Source: an uncultured Anaerotruncus sp.
GTDB lineage: Bacteria > Bacillota > Clostridia > Oscillospirales > Ruminococcaceae
Direction: 5' to 3'
Assembly: GCA_910586875.1 (NCBI GenBank)
Contig: CAJUJI010000090.1
Span: forward strand, 1 to 11,784
DNA: 11,784 nt
Shown: positions 5,740 through 11,784 of the stretch, in pieces
How the letters are laid out: each line of letters starts with the position of its first letter
How positions within the stretch are numbered: position 1 is the stretch's first letter
Translations under genes and position numbers: made by a program
Notes under the pieces: model-generated
Seen by the model: the letters and a program-made list of their open reading frames with translations, nothing else
The model's database searches: none
What the model was told of the DNA's origin: nothing

Positions 5740-6498
5740 TCACCTCCTAACCGGAATTTTGTGGTCGGCAAGCTGCTGCTTGACCTGTTTGACCGTCAGC
5801 TCCCGAAAATGGAACAGCGATGCCGCCAGCGCTGCATCGGCACCGCTCTGCTCGAATACCTGTGAAAAATGTTCTAGCTTTCCGCAGCCGCCGGAAGCGA
5901 TCACTGGAATAGAAACCACCTGCGTCACCGCATTGAGCAGCTCGATGTCAAAGCCCTCTCGCGTTCCATCCGCATCCATCGAGGTCAACAAAATTTCTCC
6001 TGCGCCCAGTTGCTCGCAGGACCTCGCCCACGCAATCGCATCCCGTCCTGTATCGATGCGTCCGCCATGTACCACCACTGTGAAGCTGCCATCTGCCGTG
6101 CGCCGCGCATCGATCGCCGCCACGACACATTGACTGCCAAATCGACCGGCCGCCTCCCGAATCAGCTCTGGATCTTTTACCGCGGCTGAGTTGACCGAGA
6201 CCTTGTCTGCCCCTGCCCGCAGGATTACCTGAAAGTCCTCCACCGTTCGGATTCCTCCGCCAACTGTAAGCGGTACAAAGACATTTTTGGCAGTCCGGCG
6301 CACCACCTCCAACATAGTACCACGTCCTTCGTGGGTGGCCGTAATATCCAAAAAGGTAATCTCATCCGCACCTTGACGATCGTATTCCATGGCACATTCC
6401 ACCGGGTCTCCGACCTCCTTGATGCCGACAAAATTGACGCCTTTGACTACCTTTCCGTCACGCACATCCAAGCAAGGGATGATTCTTTTCGCTAACAT
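5740..6498 (-). CDS. hisF: Imidazole glycerol phosphate synthase, cyclase subunit (HisF)
   Basis: A 252-residue TIM-barrel enzyme that joins PRFAR with ammonia from HisH, giving imidazole glycerol phosphate and AICAR. Catalytic Asp11 (IPCLDV) and Asp130 (AAIDAR) sit at the positions known from Thermotoga HisF. Phosphate-binding loops are seen as TVGGGIRT (78-85), with NSAAVKDP (103-110) downstream of it, and ASGGCG (201-206). It is full length with no gaps. The ATG at 6498 overlaps the hisA stop by 7 nt, and a modest GGGTGA site lies upstream, so translation is probably coupled to hisA. Its last codons (AGG AGG TGA) double as the ribosome binding site of hisI. Confidence 0.97.
   Translation of the reverse strand: MLAKRIIPCLDVRDGKVVKGVNFVGIKEVGDPVECAMEYDRQGADEITFLDITATHEGRGTMLEVVRRTAKNVFVPLTVGGGIRTVEDFQVILRAGADKVSVNSAAVKDPELIREAAGRFGSQCVVAAIDARRTADGSFTVVVHGGRIDTGRDAIAWARSCEQLGAGEILLTSMDADGTREGFDIELLNAVTQVVSIPVIASGGCGKLEHFSQVFEQSGADAALAASLFHFRELTVKQVKQQLADHKIPVRR
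5741..5748 (-). promoter_or_regulatory. hisI ribosome binding site inside the hisF 3' end
   Basis: The minus strand reads AGGAGGTG, a near-perfect match to the 16S rRNA 3' end, 5 nt before the hisI ATG. It is formed by the last two arginine codons of hisF (AGG AGG) and its TGA stop, so one sequence serves both genes and fixes the hisI start. Confidence 0.85.
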
Positions 6499-7217
6499 GT
6501 TTGTTCACCCGCCATTTTTACCGCATCCGACAGAGCTAGACTGCCGCTGTAAATAGATTTTCCGCAGATTACTCCGTAAAGGTTTAAATCTTTACATGCT
6601 CTAATATCTGCTAAATCACGGATGCCGCCGCTTGCAATGATCTGACAGGAAACCGTCTGGTTAATTGCAGAAAGCTGCTTTAGATTGCTTCCAGAGAGGG
6701 TTCCATCCTTTGCAATATCTGTAAAGATAATATACTTTACTCCTGTTTCTTCCATCCTTTTTGCCAAATCTAAATAGTGTATGGTGCTGGTATCCAGCCA
6801 GCCTTCGGTTGCAACCATCTCCTCTCTTGCGTCGATGCCCACTGCAACCTGCTCACCAAATTCCTGCACCGCCTGCCGAACCAGGGATGGATCCTTTACC
6901 GCAGCGGAGCCCAAAATTACGCGGGAAATCCCCTGCTCCAAATAATACGAAATGGTATCTAGTGTGCGAATACCGCCGCCCAATTCCACCTTGAGGCCGG
7001 AATATTTTGCCACCTCTAAAAAGATAGCTGCGTTGGTCATGTCTCCCGTACGCGCACCATCCAAGTCCACCATATGAATCCAATTCGCGCCTGCCTCGCG
7101 AAAATGGAGCGCTGTTTCTAGCGGGCTGTCGGCGACCTTCTGCGCGGTGGAAAAATCCCCCTGATACAGCCGCACACAATTGCCGTTTTGTATATCAATC
7201 GCTGGTAAAATAATCAT
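6492..7217 (-). CDS. hisA: ProFAR isomerase (HisA)
   Basis: A 241-residue TIM barrel that converts ProFAR to PRFAR, the fourth step. The start MIILPAIDIQNGNCVRLYQGD-like region is typical of the family. Catalytic Asp8 lies in PAIDI and the second Asp, 129, in VGIDAR. Phosphate loops are ELGGGIRT (78-85) and ASGGIR (195-200), and TDIAKDGT (166-173) is conserved. The ATG at 7217 forms an ATGA overlap with the hisH stop and has GAGG 8 nt upstream. An ATG two codons earlier, at 7223, lies only 2 nt after that GAGG site and is less likely. HisA is a structural sibling of HisF by an old half-barrel duplication. Confidence 0.96.
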   Translation of the reverse strand: MIILPAIDIQNGNCVRLYQGDFSTAQKVADSPLETALHFREAGANWIHMVDLDGARTGDMTNAAIFLEVAKYSGLKVELGGGIRTLDTISYYLEQGISRVILGSAAVKDPSLVRQAVQEFGEQVAVGIDAREEMVATEGWLDTSTIHYLDLAKRMEETGVKYIIFTDIAKDGTLSGSNLKQLSAINQTVSCQIIASGGIRDLADIRACKDLNLYGVICGKSIYSGSLALSDAVKMAGEQTC

Positions 7218-7816
7218 TGGCATAACCTCGCAAAATTTTTCAGCATCGCCAGTCCCACTTCCCCGCTCTTTTCCGGATGGAACTGTGCGCCGTAAACCAT
7301 TCCTTTATGCACCAATGCGGGAATCTGTTCTCCATAGGTTGTGTAGCAGGAGACATACGCCTGCTCTGTCTCAGCCCGATAGGAATGTATAAAATAGACA
7401 TAATCGCCGTCTTGGGTTTGAGCGGTCAACGCACAAGGATGCAAAACTGTCAGATCGTTCCAGCCCATATGCGGAATTTTCAGCCCTTTGGCTTGTATGA
7501 GCTGTACAACGCCTGGGATAAACCCCAGACCCTGTGTGCGTCCGAATTCAAAGCTCTCCTCAAACAGCAGCTGCATCCCCAAACAAATTCCAAGCAGTGG
7601 CTTTTGCTGGGCCTGTTCCTGTATCACAGGGACCAAGCCAGTGTCCAAAAGGCGGCGCATTGCATCTGGAAACGCACCCACACCAGGCAAAATTAGTCCA
7701 TCTGCTGTGTGTAGCACCCTTGGGTCAGCTGTGATGACACTCTCGACCGACAGAAAATCCAGTGCATTTTTCACGCTAAACAGATTTCCCGCGCCATAGT
7801 CAATAATCGCCAACAA
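7214..7816 (-). CDS. hisH: Imidazole glycerol phosphate synthase, glutaminase subunit (HisH)
   Basis: A 200-residue class I glutamine amidotransferase that supplies ammonia to HisF. The nucleophile Cys78 lies in GICLGMQ (76-82), and the catalytic His180 and Glu182 in QFHPEKSG (178-185). The PGVGAF oxyanion-region motif is at 44-49. The N-terminus, LAIIDYGAGNLFSV, needs an unusual start: the frame opens with TTG TTG directly after the hisB stop, with no ATG or GTG in reach. An AAAGGGGGTG ribosome binding site 6 nt before the first TTG supports initiation there. The second TTG would shorten the protein by one residue. The stop overlaps hisA by 4 nt. Confidence 0.95.
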   Translation of the reverse strand: MLAIIDYGAGNLFSVKNALDFLSVESVITADPRVLHTADGLILPGVGAFPDAMRRLLDTGLVPVIQEQAQQKPLLGICLGMQLLFEESFEFGRTQGLGFIPGVVQLIQAKGLKIPHMGWNDLTVLHPCALTAQTQDGDYVYFIHSYRAETEQAYVSCYTTYGEQIPALVHKGMVYGAQFHPEKSGEVGLAMLKNFARLCQ

Positions 7817-8395
7817 TTACAGCACCCCCTTTGAGGAAAGCACCCCTCCGCTACAAGGCGTAATCGCTTCCTTCAGCGCGTGCGCAACCGCTTTAAAGAT
7901 CGCCTCTATTTTATGGTGGTCGTTTTCACCATACAGCAGCCGGATATGCAGGGTAATTCCTGCATTCATCGCAAATGCTCTGAAAAATTCTCCGGCCATA
8001 CAGCAGTCAAAGCTCCCAACCGACTGATTTTGGAACGGACAATCAAACACCAAATAAGACCGTCCGCTAATATCAAGCGCGCAGAACGCCAATGCTTCAT
8101 CCATTGGAATAAAAAAGCTGCCATATCGCCGGATTGCGCCTTTATCCCCCAACAGCTGTGCAAACGCCTGTCCTAGCACAATGCCGACATCCTCCACCGA
8201 ATGGTGACAGTCTACCTGCAAATCTCCGGTCATCTTCAAGTGCAGGTCTATCCCGCTATGCACAGCAAATGCGTGCAGCATGTGGTCAAAAAATCCAATT
8301 CCGCTGCTGCCGGAAAAATTTCCCTGTCCATCCAGATTAACCGAAAGACGGATGTCGGTTTCTTTTGTGGCGCGGTGGATGGTGGTTTCTCGCAT
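7817..8395 (-). CDS. hisB: Imidazoleglycerol-phosphate dehydratase (HisB)
   Basis: A 192-residue manganese enzyme that dehydrates imidazole glycerol phosphate to imidazole acetol phosphate. The family's metal-binding repeats are present: GIGFFDHMLHAF (32-43), DCHHSVEDVG (62-71), and, in the second half, GEFFRAFAMNAG (135-146) and GENDHHKIEAIFKA (156-169). The C-terminus carries SSKG, as is typical. It is monofunctional, with no histidinol-phosphatase domain like that of E. coli HisB, so another protein must remove that phosphate. The ATG at 8395 follows an AGGAGGAGG stretch that spans the hisC stop. A 14-codon in-frame upstream extension lies mostly within hisC and is rejected. Confidence 0.96.
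   Translation of the reverse strand: MRETTIHRATKETDIRLSVNLDGQGNFSGSSGIGFFDHMLHAFAVHSGIDLHLKMTGDLQVDCHHSVEDVGIVLGQAFAQLLGDKGAIRRYGSFFIPMDEALAFCALDISGRSYLVFDCPFQNQSVGSFDCCMAGEFFRAFAMNAGITLHIRLLYGENDHHKIEAIFKAVAHALKEAITPCSGGVLSSKGVL
7823..7832 (-). promoter_or_regulatory. Ribosome binding site for the TTG start of hisH
   Basis: The minus strand reads AAAGGGGGTG, which differs from the ideal AAAGGAGGTG at one base, tolerable as a G-U pair. It lies inside the hisB 3' end, 6 nt before the TTG at 7816. It is the main evidence for starting hisH at TTG. Confidence 0.7.
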
Positions 8396-8399
8396 AGGT

Positions 8400-8408
8400 C
8401 CTCCTCCT
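8400..8408 (-). promoter_or_regulatory. hisB ribosome binding site overlapping the hisC stop
   Basis: The minus strand reads AGGAGGAGG, two overlapping AGGAGG sites placed 4 and 7 nt before the hisB ATG. It overlaps the TAG stop of hisC by two bases, and decides the hisB start against the longer open frame. Confidence 0.8.
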
Positions 8409-9459
8409 AATTTAAAATTTCCTCCAACAGCTGACAAACTGCCTGATTTTCCGCAGGGCTACCCGCAGAAATTCTCAAAAAGGGTGGCATACAGCGCAGT
8501 GCCACGCCCCGTTCGGCGGCCTTTGTACAAACCTCCTCTGGAGACTGCACCTGTACAAATACAAAGTTTGCACAGGTTTGGACGACCTCTAGCAAATCCG
8601 TTTTGTGTTCAGCTAACGCTTGCAATCGCTTGCAAAGCTGATCGCGGGAGGCTTTGAGCTGCTCGATACAGTCCAGCAGATATTGCCGTTGTTCCAGCAG
8701 CACGCACCCCACCGCCTGGGTCATCGAGTTGACGTTATAGGGCGATTTTGCCGCTTTCAGCGCAATCGCCAGGGTGGGATGTGCTACCGCAAAGCCTAGC
8801 CGAATGGCCGCCATTCCAAACGCTTTGGAACAGGTTTTTAGTACGATCAAATTGGAGTAATCCGCTGCCTTTTGCAGAATCGAACCCTCTGAAAAATCCA
8901 TGTATGCTTCATCGATTACAACTAAGCAATCCGGAAGTCCCTCTACCAGCTGCAAGATCTCCCGCTGTGAAGCGACCAAAGAGGTTGGATTGCAGGGGTT
9001 TGAGAGAATCAGCAGCCTTGCTGACCGCTCCTTGGCGAATACCAGCAACGATTTTGCATCCAATGCAAGCGCGGTTTTTTCAAATACAGCGACCTGCGCG
9101 CCTGCCATCTGCGCATAAAACGCATACATTGAAAAATCTGGTTTGACGGTGACCATCGTCTCCCCTGGTTGCAGAAATGAAGCTACAATAAGTCCAATTA
9201 GTTCATCTGAACCATTTCCTGCCACCACCAGAGAGGGCGCTATCCCAAAAAATGCCGCGAATCGTTCGCACAGCGCAACACAATATGGATCAGGGTAACG
9301 GTTGAAGGCGACTTGGCGCACCGCCTGTATTAGCTTGTCCAGCAGCCATTCCGGTGGTGAAAGGAAGCTCTCATTCGCGTCCAGACGGATGCTGTACTCT
9401 CCGGTAAGCGGCGCATATGGCACCAGCTTTTGCAGCTTTTGAGGAAGTGTATAAGACAT
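8407..9459 (-). CDS. hisC: Histidinol-phosphate aminotransferase (HisC)
   Basis: A 350-residue class II PLP aminotransferase that converts imidazole acetol phosphate and glutamate to histidinol phosphate and 2-oxoglutarate. Motifs appear in order: RLDANES near the N-terminus (25-31), GNGSDELI (81-88), NPCNPT (154-159), the cofactor-contacting Asp183 in VIDEAYMDF, the PLP Schiff-base Lys212 in SKAFGMAAIRLGF (211-223), and the substrate-carboxylate Arg329 in FLRIS. All catalytic residues are present. A TTG two codons upstream is open but too close to the AGGTGAGG site, while the ATG at 9459 has it 8 nt upstream. It follows hisD after a 2-nt gap. The position beside hisD and hisB, with its family motifs, supports a histidine rather than aromatic role. 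Confidence 0.95.
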   Translation of the reverse strand: MSYTLPQKLQKLVPYAPLTGEYSIRLDANESFLSPPEWLLDKLIQAVRQVAFNRYPDPYCVALCERFAAFFGIAPSLVVAGNGSDELIGLIVASFLQPGETMVTVKPDFSMYAFYAQMAGAQVAVFEKTALALDAKSLLVFAKERSARLLILSNPCNPTSLVASQREILQLVEGLPDCLVVIDEAYMDFSEGSILQKAADYSNLIVLKTCSKAFGMAAIRLGFAVAHPTLAIALKAAKSPYNVNSMTQAVGCVLLEQRQYLLDCIEQLKASRDQLCKRLQALAEHKTDLLEVVQTCANFVFVQVQSPEEVCTKAAERGVALRCMPPFLRISAGSPAENQAVCQLLEEILN

Positions 9460-9461
9460 GC

Positions 9462-10745
9462 TCAAAACCTCACCTTGATAGAATTTGCATGTGCGGTCAA
9501 CTGCTCACGCTCTGCAATTCGCACGATATGCTCTTTGGCTTGCGCCAACGCATCTTGGGTGTAATAAATATAGCTAGACCTTTTTAAGAAACTGTCCACC
9601 CCCAATGGTGAGAAAAACCGCGCGGTTCCGGAGGTCGGCAGCACATGGTTGGGGCCAGCGTAGTAGTCACCCAGCGGTTCTGGCGCATATTGTCCCAAAA
9701 ACAGACTGCCTACATTATCAATTTTGCCGATATATTCCATCGGATTCGCGGTCATAACCTCCATGTGCTCTGGCGCCAGCTCGTTTGCCAGCTCGATCAT
9801 CTGTGCTTCATTCTGACAGACAATCACTGCGCCATATTCCCGCAGTGCCTCCTGAATAACCTGCGCACGAGAAAGGCCCGCTACCTGCCGTTCCAGCTCC
9901 TTGAGGGTTTCCTGTGCGATCCGTTCGCTGGTGGTCAGCAGGATCGAGGATGCCATCGGATCATGTTCTGCCTGGCTCATCATGTCCGCTGCCAGATATA
10001 CTGGGTTTGCAGTTTCATCCGCCGCAATCAGAATTTCGCTGGGACCAGCGATCATATCGATGTCAACCGTGCCATACAGCAACCTTTTTGCGGTGGCCAC
10101 AAAAATATTGCCCGGACCGACAATCTTATCTACCCGCGGCACGGTTTCGGTACCGAACGCCATCGCAGCAATCGCCTGCGCACCGCCCATTAAAAATACA
10201 CGGTCCACCCCTGCGATAGCCGCCGCTGTCAAAATATCCGGATTCGCTGTGCCATCCTTGCGGGGAGGCGTGACCATGATGATCTCCTCGACACCTGCAA
10301 TTTTAGCGGGTACGCAGTTCATCAGCACAGAGGATGGGTAAGCCGCTGTTCCGCCCGGCACATACAGCCCCACTCGCGCAAGTCCGCGAATTCGCTGTCC
10401 CATAATCACGCCGTTTGGCTGTGCATCTATAAAGCTCTGCTGCTTTTGGCGGTTATGAAAGTCGGATATTTTTTCCATCGCGGACAGCAGCGAGTCCACA
10501 AAATCGGAATCTGCTTCGGTTAAAGCGTTGTTGATGGCATCCCGCTCCACCTCGAAACAGGTGGGGCAATGTCCATCGTACAATTCGGTGTACTCGCGTA
10601 CGGCGGTGTCGCCCTGTTTTCGCACCGCTTCAATGATATTTGCAACCTTCTGTGACACCTTCTGATCGGTTTCGATGCTGCGCTGGCGCAGATCCTCCAA
10701 TAATTTCCGCTCGATTTTGCCGTCCGCTTTCACAAGCTGTATCAT
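9462..10745 (-). CDS. hisD: Histidinol dehydrogenase (HisD)
   Basis: A 427-residue zinc enzyme that oxidises histidinol to histidine in two NAD-dependent steps, the end of the pathway. The zinc ligands Gln258, His261, Asp360 and His419 and the catalytic pair Glu326-His327 (in LAPEHMEV) fall at or within one residue of the positions known from the E. coli enzyme. Other landmarks are VPGGTAAYPSSVLMN (129-143), VGPGNIFVATAKR (209-221), IAGPSEILI (232-240) and GPNHVLPTSGTARF (364-377). The ATG at 10745 has a GGAGGG site 5 nt upstream. A TTG six codons earlier is rejected. It lies 43 nt after hisG, the widest gap in the operon. Confidence 0.97.
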   Translation of the reverse strand: MIQLVKADGKIERKLLEDLRQRSIETDQKVSQKVANIIEAVRKQGDTAVREYTELYDGHCPTCFEVERDAINNALTEADSDFVDSLLSAMEKISDFHNRQKQQSFIDAQPNGVIMGQRIRGLARVGLYVPGGTAAYPSSVLMNCVPAKIAGVEEIIMVTPPRKDGTANPDILTAAAIAGVDRVFLMGGAQAIAAMAFGTETVPRVDKIVGPGNIFVATAKRLLYGTVDIDMIAGPSEILIAADETANPVYLAADMMSQAEHDPMASSILLTTSERIAQETLKELERQVAGLSRAQVIQEALREYGAVIVCQNEAQMIELANELAPEHMEVMTANPMEYIGKIDNVGSLFLGQYAPEPLGDYYAGPNHVLPTSGTARFFSPLGVDSFLKRSSYIYYTQDALAQAKEHIVRIAEREQLTAHANSIKVRF

Positions 10746-10788
10746 CGTTTCCCTCCAAATCAATCTCCTAATGTTCCTGTACTGCTTC

Positions 10789-11421
10789 TTACCTTTGCAA
10801 ATACGCCTCTATCTGGCTGATAAACGGCTCGATTTCTGCCTTGCGCAGCTTGAGGCTGGCAATATTCACGATCAGCCGCGCGCTGATCTGTGCCAGATAT
10901 TCTGCGACTACAAGCCCATTCTCCCGCAAGGTGGTACCGGTCTCCACAATATCTACAATTGCGTCCGACAGCCCCAAAAGCGGCGCCAGTTCAACCGAGC
11001 CCTCAATTTTCACAATGTTGACATCCATATTCTTGCGCTCAAAAAATCCACGCGCAACATTGACATATTTTGAAGCGATACAGCGGGTGTGGTATCCAGC
11101 GTAGAAGTCCACGCCATCCGGTACCGCAAGTGCAAAATTGCATCGCCCAAAACCCAGGTCCGCGATTTCATAAAAGGTGCCGCCCATCTCCATAATGGTG
11201 TCTTTGCCCACTACGCCAATGTCACATACGCCGTTTTCCACATAGGTTACAACATCCGCTGCTTTGGCAAGCACCACCTCAATATTGCTTTCGTAAACCG
11301 GCAGAATCAATTTTCGGCCCTTTTCGCGCACCGCGGTGCAATCATACCCCAGCTGTTCAAATAGTTCAACGCTCTTCTGCTCCAGCCGTCCTTTGGTCAA
11401 GGCAATCCGTATTGGTTTCAT
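10789..11421 (-). CDS. hisG: ATP phosphoribosyltransferase, short-form catalytic subunit (HisG)
   Basis: A 210-residue enzyme for the first, committed step: ATP + PRPP to phosphoribosyl-ATP. It begins with the typical IRIALTKGRLE (4-14). CDIGVVGKDT (66-75) and the PRPP-binding loop DAIVDIVETGTTLREN (153-168) are present. It ends at residue 210, without the roughly 80-residue C-terminal regulatory domain of long HisG. Short HisG proteins are active and histidine-inhibited only in complex with HisZ, whose gene lies directly upstream, so feedback control is expected to work through that partner. The ATG at 11421 is chosen over a GTG at 11436 because AGGAGG lies 6 nt before it. Confidence 0.97.
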   Translation of the reverse strand: MKPIRIALTKGRLEQKSVELFEQLGYDCTAVREKGRKLILPVYESNIEVVLAKAADVVTYVENGVCDIGVVGKDTIMEMGGTFYEIADLGFGRCNFALAVPDGVDFYAGYHTRCIASKYVNVARGFFERKNMDVNIVKIEGSVELAPLLGLSDAIVDIVETGTTLRENGLVVAEYLAQISARLIVNIASLKLRKAEIEPFISQIEAYLQR

Positions 11422-11427
11422 TTCAAC

Positions 11428-11433
11428 CCTCCT
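11428..11433 (-). promoter_or_regulatory. hisG ribosome binding site overlapping the hisZ stop
   Basis: The minus strand reads AGGAGG 6 nt before the ATG at 11421, sharing the final A of the hisZ TGA stop. Ribosomes ending hisZ would land on it, which favours matched synthesis of the two subunits. It rules out the GTG at 11436. Confidence 0.85.
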
Positions 11434-11784
11434 CACAATGTATCCAGATCGATAATCTCAATTTCATCCTCTACCACATGCAGATAACGGATACCACTGC
11501 GTTGGGCATAATCGGTTGCCTCATCGAAATCGTCATAGACGCTGCCCTCCACCATCGCGCCGCTTTGGGTCAGCGTTTTCATATAGTTGATCGCGTCCGG
11601 GAGATGCTCGTCATCCGAGAAAACCAGAATGCTCGGCTTTTGAGGCTCCTGCTTTGGAAGCACCTGGGTAGCAAGATCCACATGAAATGCAAAACCTGTC
11701 GCGGGCAATGGTCTGCCAAATGCGCTGATCAGGTTATCATACCGCCCGCCTGAGAGCACCGGCTCCCCGATGCCGTCAAAATAG
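11433..11784 (-). CDS. hisZ: ATP phosphoribosyltransferase regulatory subunit (HisZ), 3' part
   Basis: Only the last 116 or so codons are present; the 5' part lies beyond the right edge. The reading frame enters with YFDGIGEPVLSGGRYDNL, the segment shared with class II histidyl-tRNA synthetase. It continues with PATGFAFHVDLAT, the equivalent of synthetase motif 3. There the catalytic Glu-Arg of true synthetases is replaced (HVDL), which indicates a HisZ paralogue without aminoacylation activity. A C-terminal alpha/beta stretch from about SILVFSDDEHLPDAI to the stop is probably the anticodon-domain-like part. HisZ binds short HisG and provides its assembly and histidine feedback. The gene directly precedes hisG, which itself lacks the regulatory domain, and this supports the call. 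Confidence 0.92.
   Translation of the reverse strand, partial: YFDGIGEPVLSGGRYDNLISAFGRPLPATGFAFHVDLATQVLPKQEPQKPSILVFSDDEHLPDAINYMKTLTQSGAMVEGSVYDDFDEATDYAQRSGIRYLHVVEDEIEIIDLDTL

Noticed and set aside
5498..6133. A 211-codon plus-strand open frame opposite hisI and hisF.
   Set aside because: It is a shadow of conserved minus-strand genes with no family resemblance and a Ser/Pro/Ala-rich composition typical of antisense frames.
9645..10193. A 182-codon plus-strand open frame opposite hisD.
   Set aside because: It is antisense to a conserved enzyme gene, and the translation shows no recognisable motif.
11433..11784. The partial right-edge gene as histidyl-tRNA synthetase (hisS).
   Set aside because: The motif 3 equivalent lacks the catalytic Glu-Arg, and the gene sits directly before a short-form hisG, which needs HisZ.

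Overview
The window carries two complete-looking anabolic/developmental operons, all on the minus strand (transcription runs from high to low coordinates), from an endospore-forming Firmicute. The gene set (a full spoIIIA operon and a HisZ-dependent histidine operon), the strong AGGAGG-type ribosome binding sites and the roughly half-GC coding sequence suggest a member of the Clostridia, perhaps an Oscillospiraceae/Ruminococcaceae-like lineage. That placement is an inference; there is no rRNA or other marker here.

Right part, 11784 down to 5086: histidine biosynthesis in the order hisZ (3' part only, cut by the window edge) - hisG - hisD - hisC - hisB - hisH - hisA - hisF - hisI - hisE. Together these encode every step from PRPP + ATP to histidinol and histidine except histidinol-phosphate phosphatase, which is not in the window. 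HisG is the short form that needs HisZ, and HisI and HisE are separate proteins. Genes are packed with overlaps of up to 7 nt and gaps of 0-43 nt, and many ribosome binding sites sit over the stop codon of the preceding gene. A strong hairpin terminator at 5038-5072 ends the operon.

Middle, about 4965-5037: a short intergenic gap that should hold the spoIIIA promoter. I see a possible but imperfect sigma-E -10 element.

Left part, 4964 down to 116: all eight spoIIIA genes, AA-AB-AC-AD-AE-AF-AG-AH, in canonical order. They encode the mother-cell half of the SpoIIIA-SpoIIQ 'feeding tube' that joins mother cell and forespore after engulfment. The operon ends in a terminator at 74-101. Beyond it, positions 1-73 are AT-rich and hold a good extended -10 promoter pointing leftwards out of the window, with a perfect 7-bp inverted repeat just downstream of it.

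No frameshifts, broken genes, mobile elements, CRISPR arrays or RNA genes were seen, and no gene of unknown family. I found no credible undescribed system; the findings listed are modest regulatory, start-site and context observations.
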